A stretch of 64,000 nt of DNA. Source: Variovorax sp. 679. GTDB taxonomy: Bacteria > Pseudomonadota > Gammaproteobacteria > Burkholderiales > Burkholderiaceae_C. The stretch is taken from assembly GCF_003952185.1 (NCBI RefSeq), contig NZ_RXFS01000014.1, positions 1 through 64,000 of the forward strand, in the 5' to 3' direction. Of this stretch, positions 25,478 to 34,332 are shown in pieces (positions within the stretch are counted from its first letter, which is position 1; the number at the start of each line of letters is the position of its first letter). The notes under the pieces were generated by a model that was given only the letters and a program-made list of their open reading frames with translations, did no database searches and had not been told where the DNA came from. The position numbers and the translations under genes are program-made.

Positions 25478-26044
25478 ATGTTGAACGATCTGATTACGGG
25501 GATGCTGTACCTGTACCTTCCGGGACTGGCTGTCGTATCGATCGTGGCATTGCCGGCGGCTCTGGCACTCGGCAGGCTCTCGCCGACTCCCTGGAAGGAG
25601 TCATCCATTCTCATCGTCGGCCTCAGTTTCTGCGGGTACGTCGTCGGCGTCGTCGCGGGCAACAGCCGGTCTCCCATCACCGAGACACTGCTCACGGCCA
25701 TGATCGGCCTGATGACGGGACTGGTGGCCTACGTGCATGCCAAGGAGTCCGTCAAGACGCAAGGATTGCGCACGCTTTCTTCCGTTGCGTTGATCGCGTT
25801 GCTTTCAGCCATGGTGCTTGGTCTTCTGATCGGAGGCACCTACAAGAAGCGATTCGATGCCTATCAAAAAGAGGAAGAACGCTACGGCATCTATTTCAGC
25901 CAGCTGGTGATCCCCCTGTGCCTCGAGGAGCAGAAGCGGCTCATCGCGGGTTCAGAGGTCAAGACCGACATGTGCGCTGCAGTCAAGGCAGCCTTTCCTG
26001 CGCGCATGCCAACCAAGCAGCCGTTATCCCCGAAGGGTTCCTAG
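25478..26044 (+). CDS. Small membrane protein of unknown function
   Basis: 188 residues. Four hydrophobic segments are visible (LYLYLPGLAVVSIVALPAAL, SILIVGLSFCGYVVGVVAG, LLTAMIGLMTGLVAYV and LRTLSSVALIALLSAMVLGL), followed by a C-terminal soluble tail. The start lies four bases after the stop of the previous gene. No family recognised. It could be a partner of the 162-residue protein. Confidence 0.58.
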   Translation: MLNDLITGMLYLYLPGLAVVSIVALPAALALGRLSPTPWKESSILIVGLSFCGYVVGVVAGNSRSPITETLLTAMIGLMTGLVAYVHAKESVKTQGLRTLSSVALIALLSAMVLGLLIGGTYKKRFDAYQKEEERYGIYFSQLVIPLCLEEQKRLIAGSEVKTDMCAAVKAAFPARMPTKQPLSPKGS

Positions 26045-26169
26045 GTAGCGAGACGCCTCGCGGACGATGCCAAGCGGCGTGAGCGTCCCGCGCCTCTTTC
26101 GCCGTCGTCTTACGGCGTCTTCGGACACGAGCCAGGCGGGCGGGGACGCTTATCAACTTCAAGGTTCCA

Positions 26170-27792
26170 ATGCCACAGCTACGCATACCTTCGCACATGT
26201 CCGGTGAACAGTACATCACCAAGGCATCGCTCGTCTCAGACCTCGAGATGTCGGTCGTCGTGTTCCCTGGGACCGAGCTGGTGTTGCGTGACTATCGGTC
26301 CGAAGCGCTGCGCAAGGGGCTGACGCTGGTGGAACTCTTTGGCATCCGCCATGGTCACAAACTCGACTCGGATGAGGCAGTGCGCAAGGCCATTCATGCC
26401 GCCCAGATGAGGCGGCGCGATGACATGGCCGCCTTTTTCCGGGCGGGCATTCTGCGGCCAGAACGGGTGACGACCAGCGACGATTACCTGACGCCCCAGA
26501 CCAGCGGCTCTACGGCGGCCGTCGCCAACTTCTACCGGGAGACGATCGCCCGGCTTGGCGGACCCGAGCCGCCTCGCCATCCGCAAGATCAGATCATCGA
26601 CGCCCTGTTCAGTGAGGATGCCATCACGCACCTGATGAAAGAGCAGATCGAGGCGTACTACGAGAGCAAGCTCAAGAAAGGTGAGAAGTACGTCTTCTTC
26701 TGGGGCCGCAAGTCCGGTGAGATCTCGGGTCAGGGGCCTTGGCTCGACACCAACGAAACCATGTTGGCACAGATGATGGTGGTCATCCGGCGGAACGATC
26801 CAAAGCGCAAGCTTGTGCTCATCGGCGACCCTGTACGCCTTCCTCCCTCCGTCGACGGTGAGGTCGTGCCTCACTTCGACGTCACCCTGGTCCAGTACTG
26901 GGACCACGACTTCCCGGGCAAGCGCGATGCGACGGCGCAGCTGTACTTCCTGCGAATCATCATTGCGCTGAACCCCGACTCGGTCAGCATCGGCACGAAC
27001 AGCGGCATTCTTGAGCTGCCCCATCTGATGGGGATGAAGACGGTCTATCTGGAAAATGACCACCTGCACAAGCGAAAGGGGCTTCGCTGGCAATTGCTGG
27101 CGGCCAACTACGGGCCTTCCGAGAATCCAGCGGATCTGGGGAGCTACGAGCAGATCCTGCAGTCTCTGCGACTGCAGCCCAAGCGCAATGCACGGAAGAT
27201 CGAAAAGTATGTCGAGAAGGTTCGCGCCATCGAGACCCGCAAGGTCGACCTGCTGAACATCATTCGACCGGGCTTGCAGCGCTTCTCGACCAGCACGGCC
27301 ACCGAGCTCTGGTCCAGTCGCAAGGCGCTGTTCGATGAGATCCGCCCCTGGCTGACCGCCCCTCTCGTCATCCCCATCAAGTTAGCGCCGTTGGCACCCC
27401 GCGGCAACCCGAAGAGCCAGAACCAGTTCCTTGTGCATTTGATCCAGGCAGCGGCGACCTCGCCGGATGAGCCCGCCCCGCTGGGCCAGGCTGCGCCGGC
27501 CTGGCGCCTGTTCCATGAAGTCAAGCGCGAGTGGGTGCTGTTGCGCGGGACACCCTTTTGTGGACGCTTCGACCTGCAGTCACAGGCCCTGCGAGCGATG
27601 CGCTTGTGCATGGAAACCCAGCATGGCCTGCGCCAGGAAGAGCTGCAAAGGTTCTGGGAGGTTTTCAACTACACCTATCTCGGGCCGAAGAAAAGCGATG
27701 CGCCTTCGGCACCGAGCTGGAAAGCTGCCTATCGAGGGTGGCTGAAGGACACGGAGGATATCTGGGCCTACGTGCTCAGCCGTCAGGCCTAG
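26170..27792 (+). CDS. Protein with glycosyltransferase-like motifs
   Basis: 540 residues, soluble. The middle has KYVFFWGRKSGEISGQGPWL and PKRKLVLIGDPVRLPPS, which read like the nucleotide-binding half of a GT-B-type sugar transferase, and then SVSIGTNSGILELPHLMGMK, a loop that resembles the acceptor or donor loop of fucosyl- and heptosyltransferase families. The ends are not recognised. The call is by motif pattern only and could be wrong. About 125 bases separate it from the gene at 25478. It may modify a cell-surface or protein target. Confidence 0.45.
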   Translation: MPQLRIPSHMSGEQYITKASLVSDLEMSVVVFPGTELVLRDYRSEALRKGLTLVELFGIRHGHKLDSDEAVRKAIHAAQMRRRDDMAAFFRAGILRPERVTTSDDYLTPQTSGSTAAVANFYRETIARLGGPEPPRHPQDQIIDALFSEDAITHLMKEQIEAYYESKLKKGEKYVFFWGRKSGEISGQGPWLDTNETMLAQMMVVIRRNDPKRKLVLIGDPVRLPPSVDGEVVPHFDVTLVQYWDHDFPGKRDATAQLYFLRIIIALNPDSVSIGTNSGILELPHLMGMKTVYLENDHLHKRKGLRWQLLAANYGPSENPADLGSYEQILQSLRLQPKRNARKIEKYVEKVRAIETRKVDLLNIIRPGLQRFSTSTATELWSSRKALFDEIRPWLTAPLVIPIKLAPLAPRGNPKSQNQFLVHLIQAAATSPDEPAPLGQAAPAWRLFHEVKREWVLLRGTPFCGRFDLQSQALRAMRLCMETQHGLRQEELQRFWEVFNYTYLGPKKSDAPSAPSWKAAYRGWLKDTEDIWAYVLSRQA

Positions 27793-28253
27793 GCGGCTGA
27801 ACGCCGGGTCAGAAGATCGGGTTGTAGCGGTTCTCGCGCAATACCGAGAGCAAGGCTTCGTGACTTCCTCGCCGGAGCAGGCCAGTGAATCCGGTGGGGC
27901 AAATGTCATCAGGGCGTCTTCCGGCGTTTCGGCGCAGGAACGGAAGTTGCCGGGGAAGCTTGCCTTGAGTCATGACGACTTACCCCATGCGGAAGAGGCG
28001 GCAGAAGCGCGGGCAGGCGAAGAAGCTGGCGCAGGCTCTGAGCGTCGATGAGATCGACGCGTTGGTGCAGGGCTGCCTGCGACAGCGGCCGAAGAGGCAG
28101 CCTGCCGTTGCCGCAAAGCCCCGCGTTGTCGAAATGCCGAAGTGCGAGATGCTTCCTCGCAGCCATTTCCTTCCACCGGTCTGGCAACCGCCGGTCACGT
28201 TTCAGCGCAAGCCACTGGGGCCATCGCCAATCCTGCGCTTCTAGCCCTTGCTC
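27793..28253. other. Intergenic region with one weak small frame
   Basis: About 460 bases between the 540-residue gene and the convergent 581-residue gene. The only frame with some credit is at 27972-28244; otherwise I see nothing of note. Confidence 0.4.
27972..28244 (+). CDS. Possible small basic protein
   Basis: 90 residues, very basic at the start (MRKRRQKRGQAKKLAQALS, from the second ATG) and rich in Pro and Arg. There is no good ribosome binding site. It may be real or a chance frame in high-GC DNA; reverse-strand frames of similar length exist here. I give it low confidence. Confidence 0.3.
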   Translation: MTTYPMRKRRQKRGQAKKLAQALSVDEIDALVQGCLRQRPKRQPAVAAKPRVVEMPKCEMLPRSHFLPPVWQPPVTFQRKPLGPSPILRF

Positions 28254-29999
28254 TTAGTCTGGCCGCTTGAAAAGGCTGGTGATCCAGGAGGCAAGGCTCT
28301 GAGCTGCCTCTGTAGCGGTGACTGCGACTTTGAAGCCTGATTCGGGCAAGTCGGTCGTGGCGCTGGCTTGCGCGTGCATGAAGTCTGCCGCGCAGTGCCT
28401 GAATGCGGTTTCGAATTCCGCATGCATATCAATGCCGGCTTCTTCTGTCGATTGAATCGGGTACATCAGCGGGAAGATGGTTTCAGCCTCCACGACGATG
28501 CACATCAAAGTCCTGTCGCCTCCCGGAGCTCGAAGAGCAAACGCGATCGCGCGCCTGGGCCTGTGCCGGAATCCGTCCCTGACGATGAGTTCATCTGCGA
28601 TCACGCCGTCTTCATCGGACAGGAGTTCCAGTGGAACGACGTTTGAACCATCGCGCGTGGTGGTCAGCAACTCGACGTTGACAGCCTGCTGCAGCTCCAT
28701 GGCTTGCAGCAGTACCTTTGCGAACGGTGGTGGGGGAATCTGAAGGACGCGACTTTCCGAAGCCTCGATCAACTCGGCGGGGCGAACCCGCTCGTCTGAG
28801 CCCGGCCCTCCCAGCGCGTGTGCCTCCACGGAAGGATGGAATTGCCCGACCGCCTGCTCGAGGGGGAGCTCCTTGGCGATCGATGTCCCCCACACGCGCT
28901 TGTTTTCCAGATCCGTGAACTTGCGTGTTGCGGGCCTGCGAAATGTCTGGGGGGCTAGCGACTTCGATGCGTCCGTTTCGACCAGACCCGGGTCCTTGGC
29001 GGGTCTTGTGCCCGCGCTGCCGCTGTCGGCGGCGGCCTGGGCCGCCCGATGCTCGGGGCCTGGTTTGTACCTTGGCTTCTGCAAGGTGCTGAGCTGGTAC
29101 TTGAGTGCCTTGAACGGGAATGGATGGCTGCAGGACTCGATCCGATAGACCAGGAACGTGCCCGCGCCCTGCGGATCGAGCCATCTCCCGGCGACTTTCA
29201 GGTCGGTTTTCCCCTCAAAGGGAAACCTCGCCATGGGATAGATATCCTGACCGATGGCTGAGGCTTGCTGGCACGAACTGCCAATCAGCTGTGCGGCATG
29301 GAGAGCGATCTTGCTGGTGGCGATTCTGGCGACGTCTTCTGCGCTGGCTGCGGGGAGGAAATCCGCCAGGGTGATCACGAGCTTGCCGTACTCATCGTAG
29401 CCGTAGGCGCTGTACAGCATCTCCGTCGAGAGAGGCGGAGTAAACAGCCTGGACAGGAGTGCGCTGGAGGAGCCGAAGTAGAAGCGGACGAGCTCCATGC
29501 ACGGAATCAGCAGCGACTTCCCCGAAGGCATCTCCACCTGCGCGCAGTAGGAGTGCGTGTTGTTCATGTGCCAGGGGTGCTCGTCCATCGGCAGCAGGAA
29601 GCTGCCGTCCGCTCTTCCTGAGCCGGCCTTCACAAGGGAAAGCGTCGACGAGTTGATGGCCAGTTCGCGAAAGGTCACGCTTGTGTGCGCAGGCTCGAAA
29701 TGCGGGCGCTGGTCTTTCCATACGTCGCCGATGCGCAGCATCATCGTCGTGCCGACGGAGACCCACACCTTTTTCTGCTGGCTGTGGTGCTCTTGGCCTT
29801 CATACGTGCACGACTGAGGATCGACACGGGAGAGGAAGACCAGGACGGATGGCTGGCGATTGCGTCCGTAGCGGTCTGGATAGGCGATGGGGCCGAACCA
29901 GTCGATGCGCCACAACTGGGGGCCTTCGGGAAACGCGGAGACCTTGATCTTTGAGTCGATCGGCTCCAGCGGCTTGGGAAAAGTGAACCCCGGTCCCAA
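28254..29999 (-). CDS. Unknown protein with a layout faintly like TnsE
   Basis: 581 residues from a TTG at 29999 with GAGGG seven bases before it; no ATG is available nearby. The first 300 residues contain a conserved-looking segment LLIPCMELVRFYFGSSSALL, then ARFPFEGKTDLKVAGRWLDP. A low-complexity linker follows, and the C-terminal third has FRHRPRRAIAFALRAPGGDR and LMCIVVEAETIF. The order (IP-x-x-E-L-x-R block, a beta-rich KVAGR block, a linker, a C-terminal R-x-I...E block) recalls Tn7 TnsE as I remember it, but the identity is low and no TnsABC genes are present. It could equally be an unrelated defence-island protein. Confidence 0.4.
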   Translation of the reverse strand: MGPGFTFPKPLEPIDSKIKVSAFPEGPQLWRIDWFGPIAYPDRYGRNRQPSVLVFLSRVDPQSCTYEGQEHHSQQKKVWVSVGTTMMLRIGDVWKDQRPHFEPAHTSVTFRELAINSSTLSLVKAGSGRADGSFLLPMDEHPWHMNNTHSYCAQVEMPSGKSLLIPCMELVRFYFGSSSALLSRLFTPPLSTEMLYSAYGYDEYGKLVITLADFLPAASAEDVARIATSKIALHAAQLIGSSCQQASAIGQDIYPMARFPFEGKTDLKVAGRWLDPQGAGTFLVYRIESCSHPFPFKALKYQLSTLQKPRYKPGPEHRAAQAAADSGSAGTRPAKDPGLVETDASKSLAPQTFRRPATRKFTDLENKRVWGTSIAKELPLEQAVGQFHPSVEAHALGGPGSDERVRPAELIEASESRVLQIPPPPFAKVLLQAMELQQAVNVELLTTTRDGSNVVPLELLSDEDGVIADELIVRDGFRHRPRRAIAFALRAPGGDRTLMCIVVEAETIFPLMYPIQSTEEAGIDMHAEFETAFRHCAADFMHAQASATTDLPESGFKVAVTATEAAQSLASWITSLFKRPD

Positions 30000-30016
30000 C
30001 GCGTTTCCCTCGGGAG

Positions 30017-30073
30017 ATTCTCAGATACTTCTGAAAATTCTCACCGACTTCTGGTATTTCTCACTCACTTCTG
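30017..30073. repeat. Three direct 20-bp repeats at the lipA 3' end
   Basis: A unit of about 17 bases, consensus WTTCTCANNNACTTCTG, occurs at 30017, 30037 and 30057 with an exact 20-base period. The third copy covers the last lipA codons and its stop (30065-30067). They sit between the lipA stop and the TTG start of the 581-residue gene. They may be iteron-like protein-binding sites, an operator for that gene, or the footprint of an insertion. Confidence 0.7.
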
Positions 30074-31069
30074 GTTGCTGTCAGCGCCGGCCAGAACGTG
30101 TCCTGCCTGCTGGTCCGCGTGGTAGCTCGAACGCACCATCGCGCCCACGGCGGCATGGCTGAAGCCCATCTTGTAGGCCTCTTCCTCGAACATCTTGAAG
30201 GTGTCGGGATGCACGTAGCGGCGCACCGGCAGGTGCGAGCCCGAGGGCGACAGGTACTGGCCGATGGTCAGCATGTCGATGTCGTGGGCGCGCATGTCGC
30301 GCATGACCTGCAGGATTTCTTCGTCGGTTTCGCCCAGGCCGACCATGATGCCGCTCTTGGTGGGCACGTTGGGGTGCAGCGCCTTGAACTTCTTCAGCAG
30401 GTTCAGGCTGAACTGGTAGTCGCTGCCGGGGCGCGCTTCCTTGTAGAGGCGCGGCGCGGTTTCCAGGTTGTGGTTCATCACGTCCGGCGGCGCGGCCTTG
30501 AGGATCTCGAGGGCGCGGTCGTCGCGGCCGCGGAAGTCGGGCACGAGGATCTCGATCTGCGTGGCGGGCGAGAGCTCGCGAATATTCTTGATGCAGTCGA
30601 CGAAATGCTGGCTGCCGCCGTCGCGCAGGTCGTCGCGGTCGACGCTGGTGATCACCACGTACTTCAGGCGCAGCTTGGCGATGGTCTTGGCGAGGTTGAT
30701 CGGCTCGTCCTTGTCGAGCGGATCGGGGCGGCCGTGGCCCACGTCGCAGAAGGGGCAGCGGCGCGTGCACTTGTCGCCCATGATCATGAAGGTGGCCGTG
30801 CCCTTGCCGAAGCATTCGCCGATGTTCGGGCACGAAGCCTCTTCGCAGACGGTGTGCAGGTTGCTTTCGCGCAGGATCTGCTTGATCTCGTAGAAGCGCG
30901 TGGTGGGGCTGCCGGCCTTGACGCGGATCCAGTCGGGCTTCTTGAGCACCTCGCCGCTCTGCACCACCTTGACGGGAATGCGCGATAGCTTGGCTGCCGC
31001 TTTCTGCTTGGCCAGGGGGTTGTAGGTTTCGGCGCTCTGGGCGTCGCGGACGACTTCTGTGGTGCTCAT
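30065..31069 (-). CDS. lipA: Lipoyl synthase
   Basis: 334 residues. This radical-SAM enzyme inserts two sulfurs into the octanoyl group on lipoyl domains of 2-oxoacid dehydrogenases. Both iron-sulfur sites are visible: the auxiliary cluster CEEASCPNIGEC (Cys75, 80, 86) and the radical-SAM motif CTRRCPFC (Cys101, 105, 108). The length is standard. It lies seven bases behind lipB, and the two catalyse successive steps, so co-transcription is certain enough. Its 3' end carries the direct repeats and marks the border with the accessory region. Confidence 0.97.
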   Translation of the reverse strand: MSTTEVVRDAQSAETYNPLAKQKAAAKLSRIPVKVVQSGEVLKKPDWIRVKAGSPTTRFYEIKQILRESNLHTVCEEASCPNIGECFGKGTATFMIMGDKCTRRCPFCDVGHGRPDPLDKDEPINLAKTIAKLRLKYVVITSVDRDDLRDGGSQHFVDCIKNIRELSPATQIEILVPDFRGRDDRALEILKAAPPDVMNHNLETAPRLYKEARPGSDYQFSLNLLKKFKALHPNVPTKSGIMVGLGETDEEILQVMRDMRAHDIDMLTIGQYLSPSGSHLPVRRYVHPDTFKMFEEEAYKMGFSHAAVGAMVRSSYHADQQAGHVLAGADSNQK

Positions 31070-31076
31070 TGGTGTG

Positions 31077-31769
31077 TCAAGGCGCCAGGAAGGTGGAGAG
31101 CTTCTGGCTCAGCACCGCGGCGGCTTCTTCCCATGTGGTTTGGATGCCGATTGTAGAAAGGTCGACCGTTTGCAGCCCTGCATAGCCGCAAGGGTTGATG
31201 CGCGAGAAGGGTTCGAGGTCCATCCGCACGTTGAGCGCCACGCCGTGATAGGTGGCGTGGCGGCTCACCTTGATGCCCAGCGCGGCGATCTTGCCGAGGC
31301 CGCGGAACGGGTCGGCTGCGGGCATCGGGCCGGCCAGCGCGGCGTGGGAGAACGGATCGTCCAGCCGCACGTAGATGCCCGGCGCGCCCGCCACGCGGTG
31401 GCCCGTGACGCCGAAGTGGGCCAGCGTGCGCAGCACCGATTCCTCGATGCGATAGACGTATTCCTTGACGAAGTAGCCCGCGCGCCGCAGGTCGATCAGC
31501 GGGTAGGCCACCACCTGGCCGGGGCCGTGGAAGGTGACCTGCCCGCCCCGGTCGGTCTGCACGATGGGGATGGCGCCGGGGTTCAGGATGTGGTCCTGCT
31601 TGCCCGCGATGCCCTGCGTGAAGACCGGGTTGTGCTCGCCAATCCATAGCGCGTCGGGCGTGTCGGGCGTGCGCTCGAGCGTGAACTGCTTCATCGCCGC
31701 GAAGGTGTCGGCGTAGTCGACGCGGCCCAGCGCGAGCAGCTCGATGGGGGCGGTGGCGATGTCTGTCAT
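31077..31769 (-). CDS. lipB: Octanoyltransferase
   Basis: 230 residues from the ATG at 31769. LipB moves octanoate from acyl carrier protein to lipoyl domains, feeding LipA. Seen are RGGQVTFHGPGQ (74-85), the catalytic lysine region GKIAALGIKVSRH (Lys160) and the acyl-carrying cysteine in INPCGYAGLQT (Cys194). The start overlaps the MBL gene stop by four bases. The downstream lipA gap is only seven bases, so both are made together. Confidence 0.96.
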   Translation of the reverse strand: MTDIATAPIELLALGRVDYADTFAAMKQFTLERTPDTPDALWIGEHNPVFTQGIAGKQDHILNPGAIPIVQTDRGGQVTFHGPGQVVAYPLIDLRRAGYFVKEYVYRIEESVLRTLAHFGVTGHRVAGAPGIYVRLDDPFSHAALAGPMPAADPFRGLGKIAALGIKVSRHATYHGVALNVRMDLEPFSRINPCGYAGLQTVDLSTIGIQTTWEEAAAVLSQKLSTFLAP

Positions 31770-32980
31770 GGCGTGGGCTGCTGCCGGGCGGGCAACGTGC
31801 GGGTCTCGCCGATGGCGAGGGTGAAGAATGCGTCGTCGGCCACGCCCTGGGCCTTGCGGGCGAGGGCCAGATCTTTGGGGGGCTGGTCCAGCGCCTCGTC
31901 GGTGAGCGGGAAGGTAGCCCAGTGCACGCCGAGGCTGCGCTTGGCATGCAGGTCGCGGTGGATGCGCACGCTCTCGTCGGGGTTGACGTGCTGGTCGGTC
32001 ATGAACCAGCGCGGCTCGTAGGCGCCCACGGGCAGCAGGGCGAGGTCGAAGCCGCCGCCCTGCGCGCTGCCCTGGCGCGGCGCGAGGCGGGCCTGGATGT
32101 CGGCGAAATCCTTCGAGTAGCCGGTGTCGCCCGAATAGAAGACGTGCATCTTCGGCGAGAGCAGCGCGAAGCCGCCCCACAGCGTCTTCATCCGGTCGCC
32201 GAGGCCGCGCGCGCTCCAGTGCTGGGCGGGCGTGAGAAAGACCTGCACCGCGTCGGGCGTGTCGGTGGCGATGCCCGCACCGTTGCGCTGGATGCGGGCT
32301 TGTGCGGCCTGCGGTGTGCCGCCGGTGGCAGGCAGCGTGACGCTGTCCCACCAGTCGAGCTCCACTGCATTCGCAATGCCGCGCTCGGCCAGCCACGGCG
32401 CGATGCCCAGCGGCACCACGAAGAGCGGCGGTCCGCCGGCCTGCGCGTTGAGCGCCTTCACGCTGCCCTCGTCGAGGTGGTCGTAGTGGTTGTGGCTGAT
32501 CAGCACGAGGTCGATGCGCGGCAGGTCCTTCAGTGGCACGCCGGGCGGCTGGAAGCGCTTGGGGCCGGCGAACGAAACCGGCGATACGCGCTCGCCGAAC
32601 ACCGGGTCTGTCAGCACGTTGAGGCTGCCGTTGGCTGTCGGCACCTGCACGAGCACTGTGGCGTGGCCGATGAAGGTGGCGGCGGGCCGGGAGGCTGCGC
32701 CTGTGTTGGCGCGCAGGAAGGCGAGGTCCGGCGAGACCACCGGCGGCGGTGCGCTCGGCGGTGGCGGCAGGCCCTTGAACCACGACGGCAGCTGCCAGCC
32801 GATCAGCACGTCGGTGAAGAAGTTCTTCGGCTTGAACTCGATGTAGTTGTCCTGGAAGCCGTCGGGCCGGTGGTGCCCGCGGCTGGCGTCGTAGTAGGGG
32901 TTGGGTGCCGTCGAGCAGGCGGCCGCCATGCCGCCGGCGCACAGCGCCGCCGCGACGTGCCGCCAGCGCGAAGAGGTCAA
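31766..32980 (-). CDS. MBL-fold metallohydrolase lipoprotein
   Basis: 404 residues. The N-terminal signal ends in a lipobox-like MAAACS (Cys22), so it is probably a lipoprotein. The metallo-beta-lactamase motif SHNHYDHLD (His163, 165, Asp167, His168) and later metal-ligand regions (YSGDTGYSKDF) are present. The type is that of the RomA/NAPE-PLD-like group, which hydrolyses phosphoester or related bonds; the substrate is unknown. It overlaps lipB by four bases and follows the DUF493 gene closely, so it is part of the same operon. Confidence 0.82.
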   Translation of the reverse strand: MTSSRWRHVAAALCAGGMAAACSTAPNPYYDASRGHHRPDGFQDNYIEFKPKNFFTDVLIGWQLPSWFKGLPPPPSAPPPVVSPDLAFLRANTGAASRPAATFIGHATVLVQVPTANGSLNVLTDPVFGERVSPVSFAGPKRFQPPGVPLKDLPRIDLVLISHNHYDHLDEGSVKALNAQAGGPPLFVVPLGIAPWLAERGIANAVELDWWDSVTLPATGGTPQAAQARIQRNGAGIATDTPDAVQVFLTPAQHWSARGLGDRMKTLWGGFALLSPKMHVFYSGDTGYSKDFADIQARLAPRQGSAQGGGFDLALLPVGAYEPRWFMTDQHVNPDESVRIHRDLHAKRSLGVHWATFPLTDEALDQPPKDLALARKAQGVADDAFFTLAIGETRTLPARQQPTP

Positions 32981-33285
32981 AGCACGACCTTGACCATCGG
33001 ATGCGAGGACAGCGCGCGGTAGATGTCGTCGAGCTGCTCGCGGCTGGTGGCCGTGACGGTGATGGTCACGCCCAGGTAGTTGCCGGCCTTGCTGTCGCGC
33101 AGCTCGACGGTGGTGGCGTCGAAGGTGGGGTCGAAGCGCTCGGCGATCTGCGTGATGGCGTGCACGAAGCCGTCGACCTTCGCGCCCATCACCTTGATCG
33201 GGAACTGCGAGGGGTACTCGATCAGCGATTCCTTGCGCGGATCGGGGATCGAGGTGGTTTCGGTGGTGGTCGTTTCATCGGTCAT
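32977..33285 (-). CDS. ybeD: DUF493/YbeD family protein
   Basis: 102 residues from the ATG at 33285. It has the ferredoxin-like pattern of the YbeD family, with LIEYPSQFPIKVMGAKVDGF, NYLGVTITVTATSREQLDDI and a final HPMVKVVL. YbeD homologues are typically encoded next to lipB, as here, and may regulate lipoate metabolism. It overlaps the aminotransferase stop by four bases. The first 17 residues are Thr-rich and unstructured. Confidence 0.88.
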   Translation of the reverse strand: MTDETTTTETTSIPDPRKESLIEYPSQFPIKVMGAKVDGFVHAITQIAERFDPTFDATTVELRDSKAGNYLGVTITVTATSREQLDDIYRALSSHPMVKVVL

Positions 33286-34175
33286 GCCGGGGCTCCATGC
33301 TTCTGTGCGTTGCGGACCTTGGCCTGCTGATAGGCCTTGTACAAGCTGTCGTAGATGGGGCCGGGGCGGCCGTTGCCAATAGGCTTGCCGTCGAGCGTGA
33401 CGACCGGCAGCAGCTCCTTGCTGGCCGAGGAGATCAGCACTTCGTCGGCGGCGAACACCTCTTCGCGTGAAACGGGGCGCAGCGCGAAAGGGATGTCGAG
33501 GGTCTTGCACAGGCGCTCGAACAGGCCGTAGCGGATGCCGGTCAGCACGAGGTTGTTCTTGGGTGGGCCAGTCAGCGTGCCGTCCTTCACGATCCACACG
33601 TTGCTCGACGAGGCCTCGCTGAGCCAGTCGTCGCGGAACATGATCGTTTCGGCCGCGCCGGCCTCCACGCTGATCTGCCGCGCGAGCACGGCGCCCAGCA
33701 GGCTGGTGCTCTTGATGTGCGCCTTCTGCCAGCGGAAGTCTGCGGCGGTGACGCAGGCCACGCCCTTGGCGCGGATGGCGTCGGAGATGGGTGGCAGCGG
33801 GTTCACCATCACGAACACCGTCGGACGAAGGCCGCGCACCATTGCATGATCGCGCGGGGCCACGCCGCGAGTCACCTGAAAGTACACTGATTGGGGTTCA
33901 TCGCCTCCGGGTGCCACGAGGCGCATCACGATCTCGCGCCACTGCGGGAGCGAGAGCGGGTTCTCGATCTGCAGCTCGGCGAGCGAGCGGTCGAGGCGGG
34001 CCATGTGCTCCTCGAAACAGAAGGGCTGGCCGAAGTAGACGGGGACGTATTCGTAGATGCCGTCGCCGAAGATGAAGCCGCGGTCGAGGACGCTGATCTT
34101 CGCGTCGCGCAGGGCGGTGTACTCGCCGTCGAGGTAACAAAGCGTGGCGGGCAGGGCGTCGGTGATAGGGTGCAT
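33282..34175 (-). CDS. Class IV aminotransferase, D-amino-acid transaminase type
   Basis: 297 residues from the ATG at 34175; an ATG at 34196 adds seven residues. The class IV fold is clear: DRGFIFGDGIYEYVPVY near residue 31, and the PLP lysine in AHIKSTSLLG (Lys155). The C-terminal half has TGIRYGLFERLC. The family exchanges amino groups between D-amino acids (or branched-chain amino acids) and 2-oxoacids; the exact substrate cannot be told. It is first in the operon that continues through the DUF493 gene, MBL gene, lipB and lipA. Confidence 0.9.
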   Translation of the reverse strand: MHPITDALPATLCYLDGEYTALRDAKISVLDRGFIFGDGIYEYVPVYFGQPFCFEEHMARLDRSLAELQIENPLSLPQWREIVMRLVAPGGDEPQSVYFQVTRGVAPRDHAMVRGLRPTVFVMVNPLPPISDAIRAKGVACVTAADFRWQKAHIKSTSLLGAVLARQISVEAGAAETIMFRDDWLSEASSSNVWIVKDGTLTGPPKNNLVLTGIRYGLFERLCKTLDIPFALRPVSREEVFAADEVLISSASKELLPVVTLDGKPIGNGRPGPIYDSLYKAYQQAKVRNAQKHGAPA

Positions 34176-34279
34176 GGAGGAATTATGGTGGGGCATGCCG
34201 CGTCGGGTTCGCGTCAGGGAATGCGGGGCCGATTTGCATGCGCGACAGCGCGGATGGCGGGACAGGCTGGGTTTTTACT

Positions 34280-34285
34280 TATAAT
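34280..34285 (+). promoter_or_regulatory. Possible -10 element of the atp operon
   Basis: A perfect TATAAT lies 48 bases upstream of the atpI start in an AT-rich patch that breaks the high-GC background. There is no convincing -35 box at the standard distance, so the site is only suggestive. Confidence 0.4.
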
Positions 34286-34332
34286 CAATGGCTTTGTAGA
34301 AATTCTGGGTCGTCATCCGGGCTTCATTCGAA

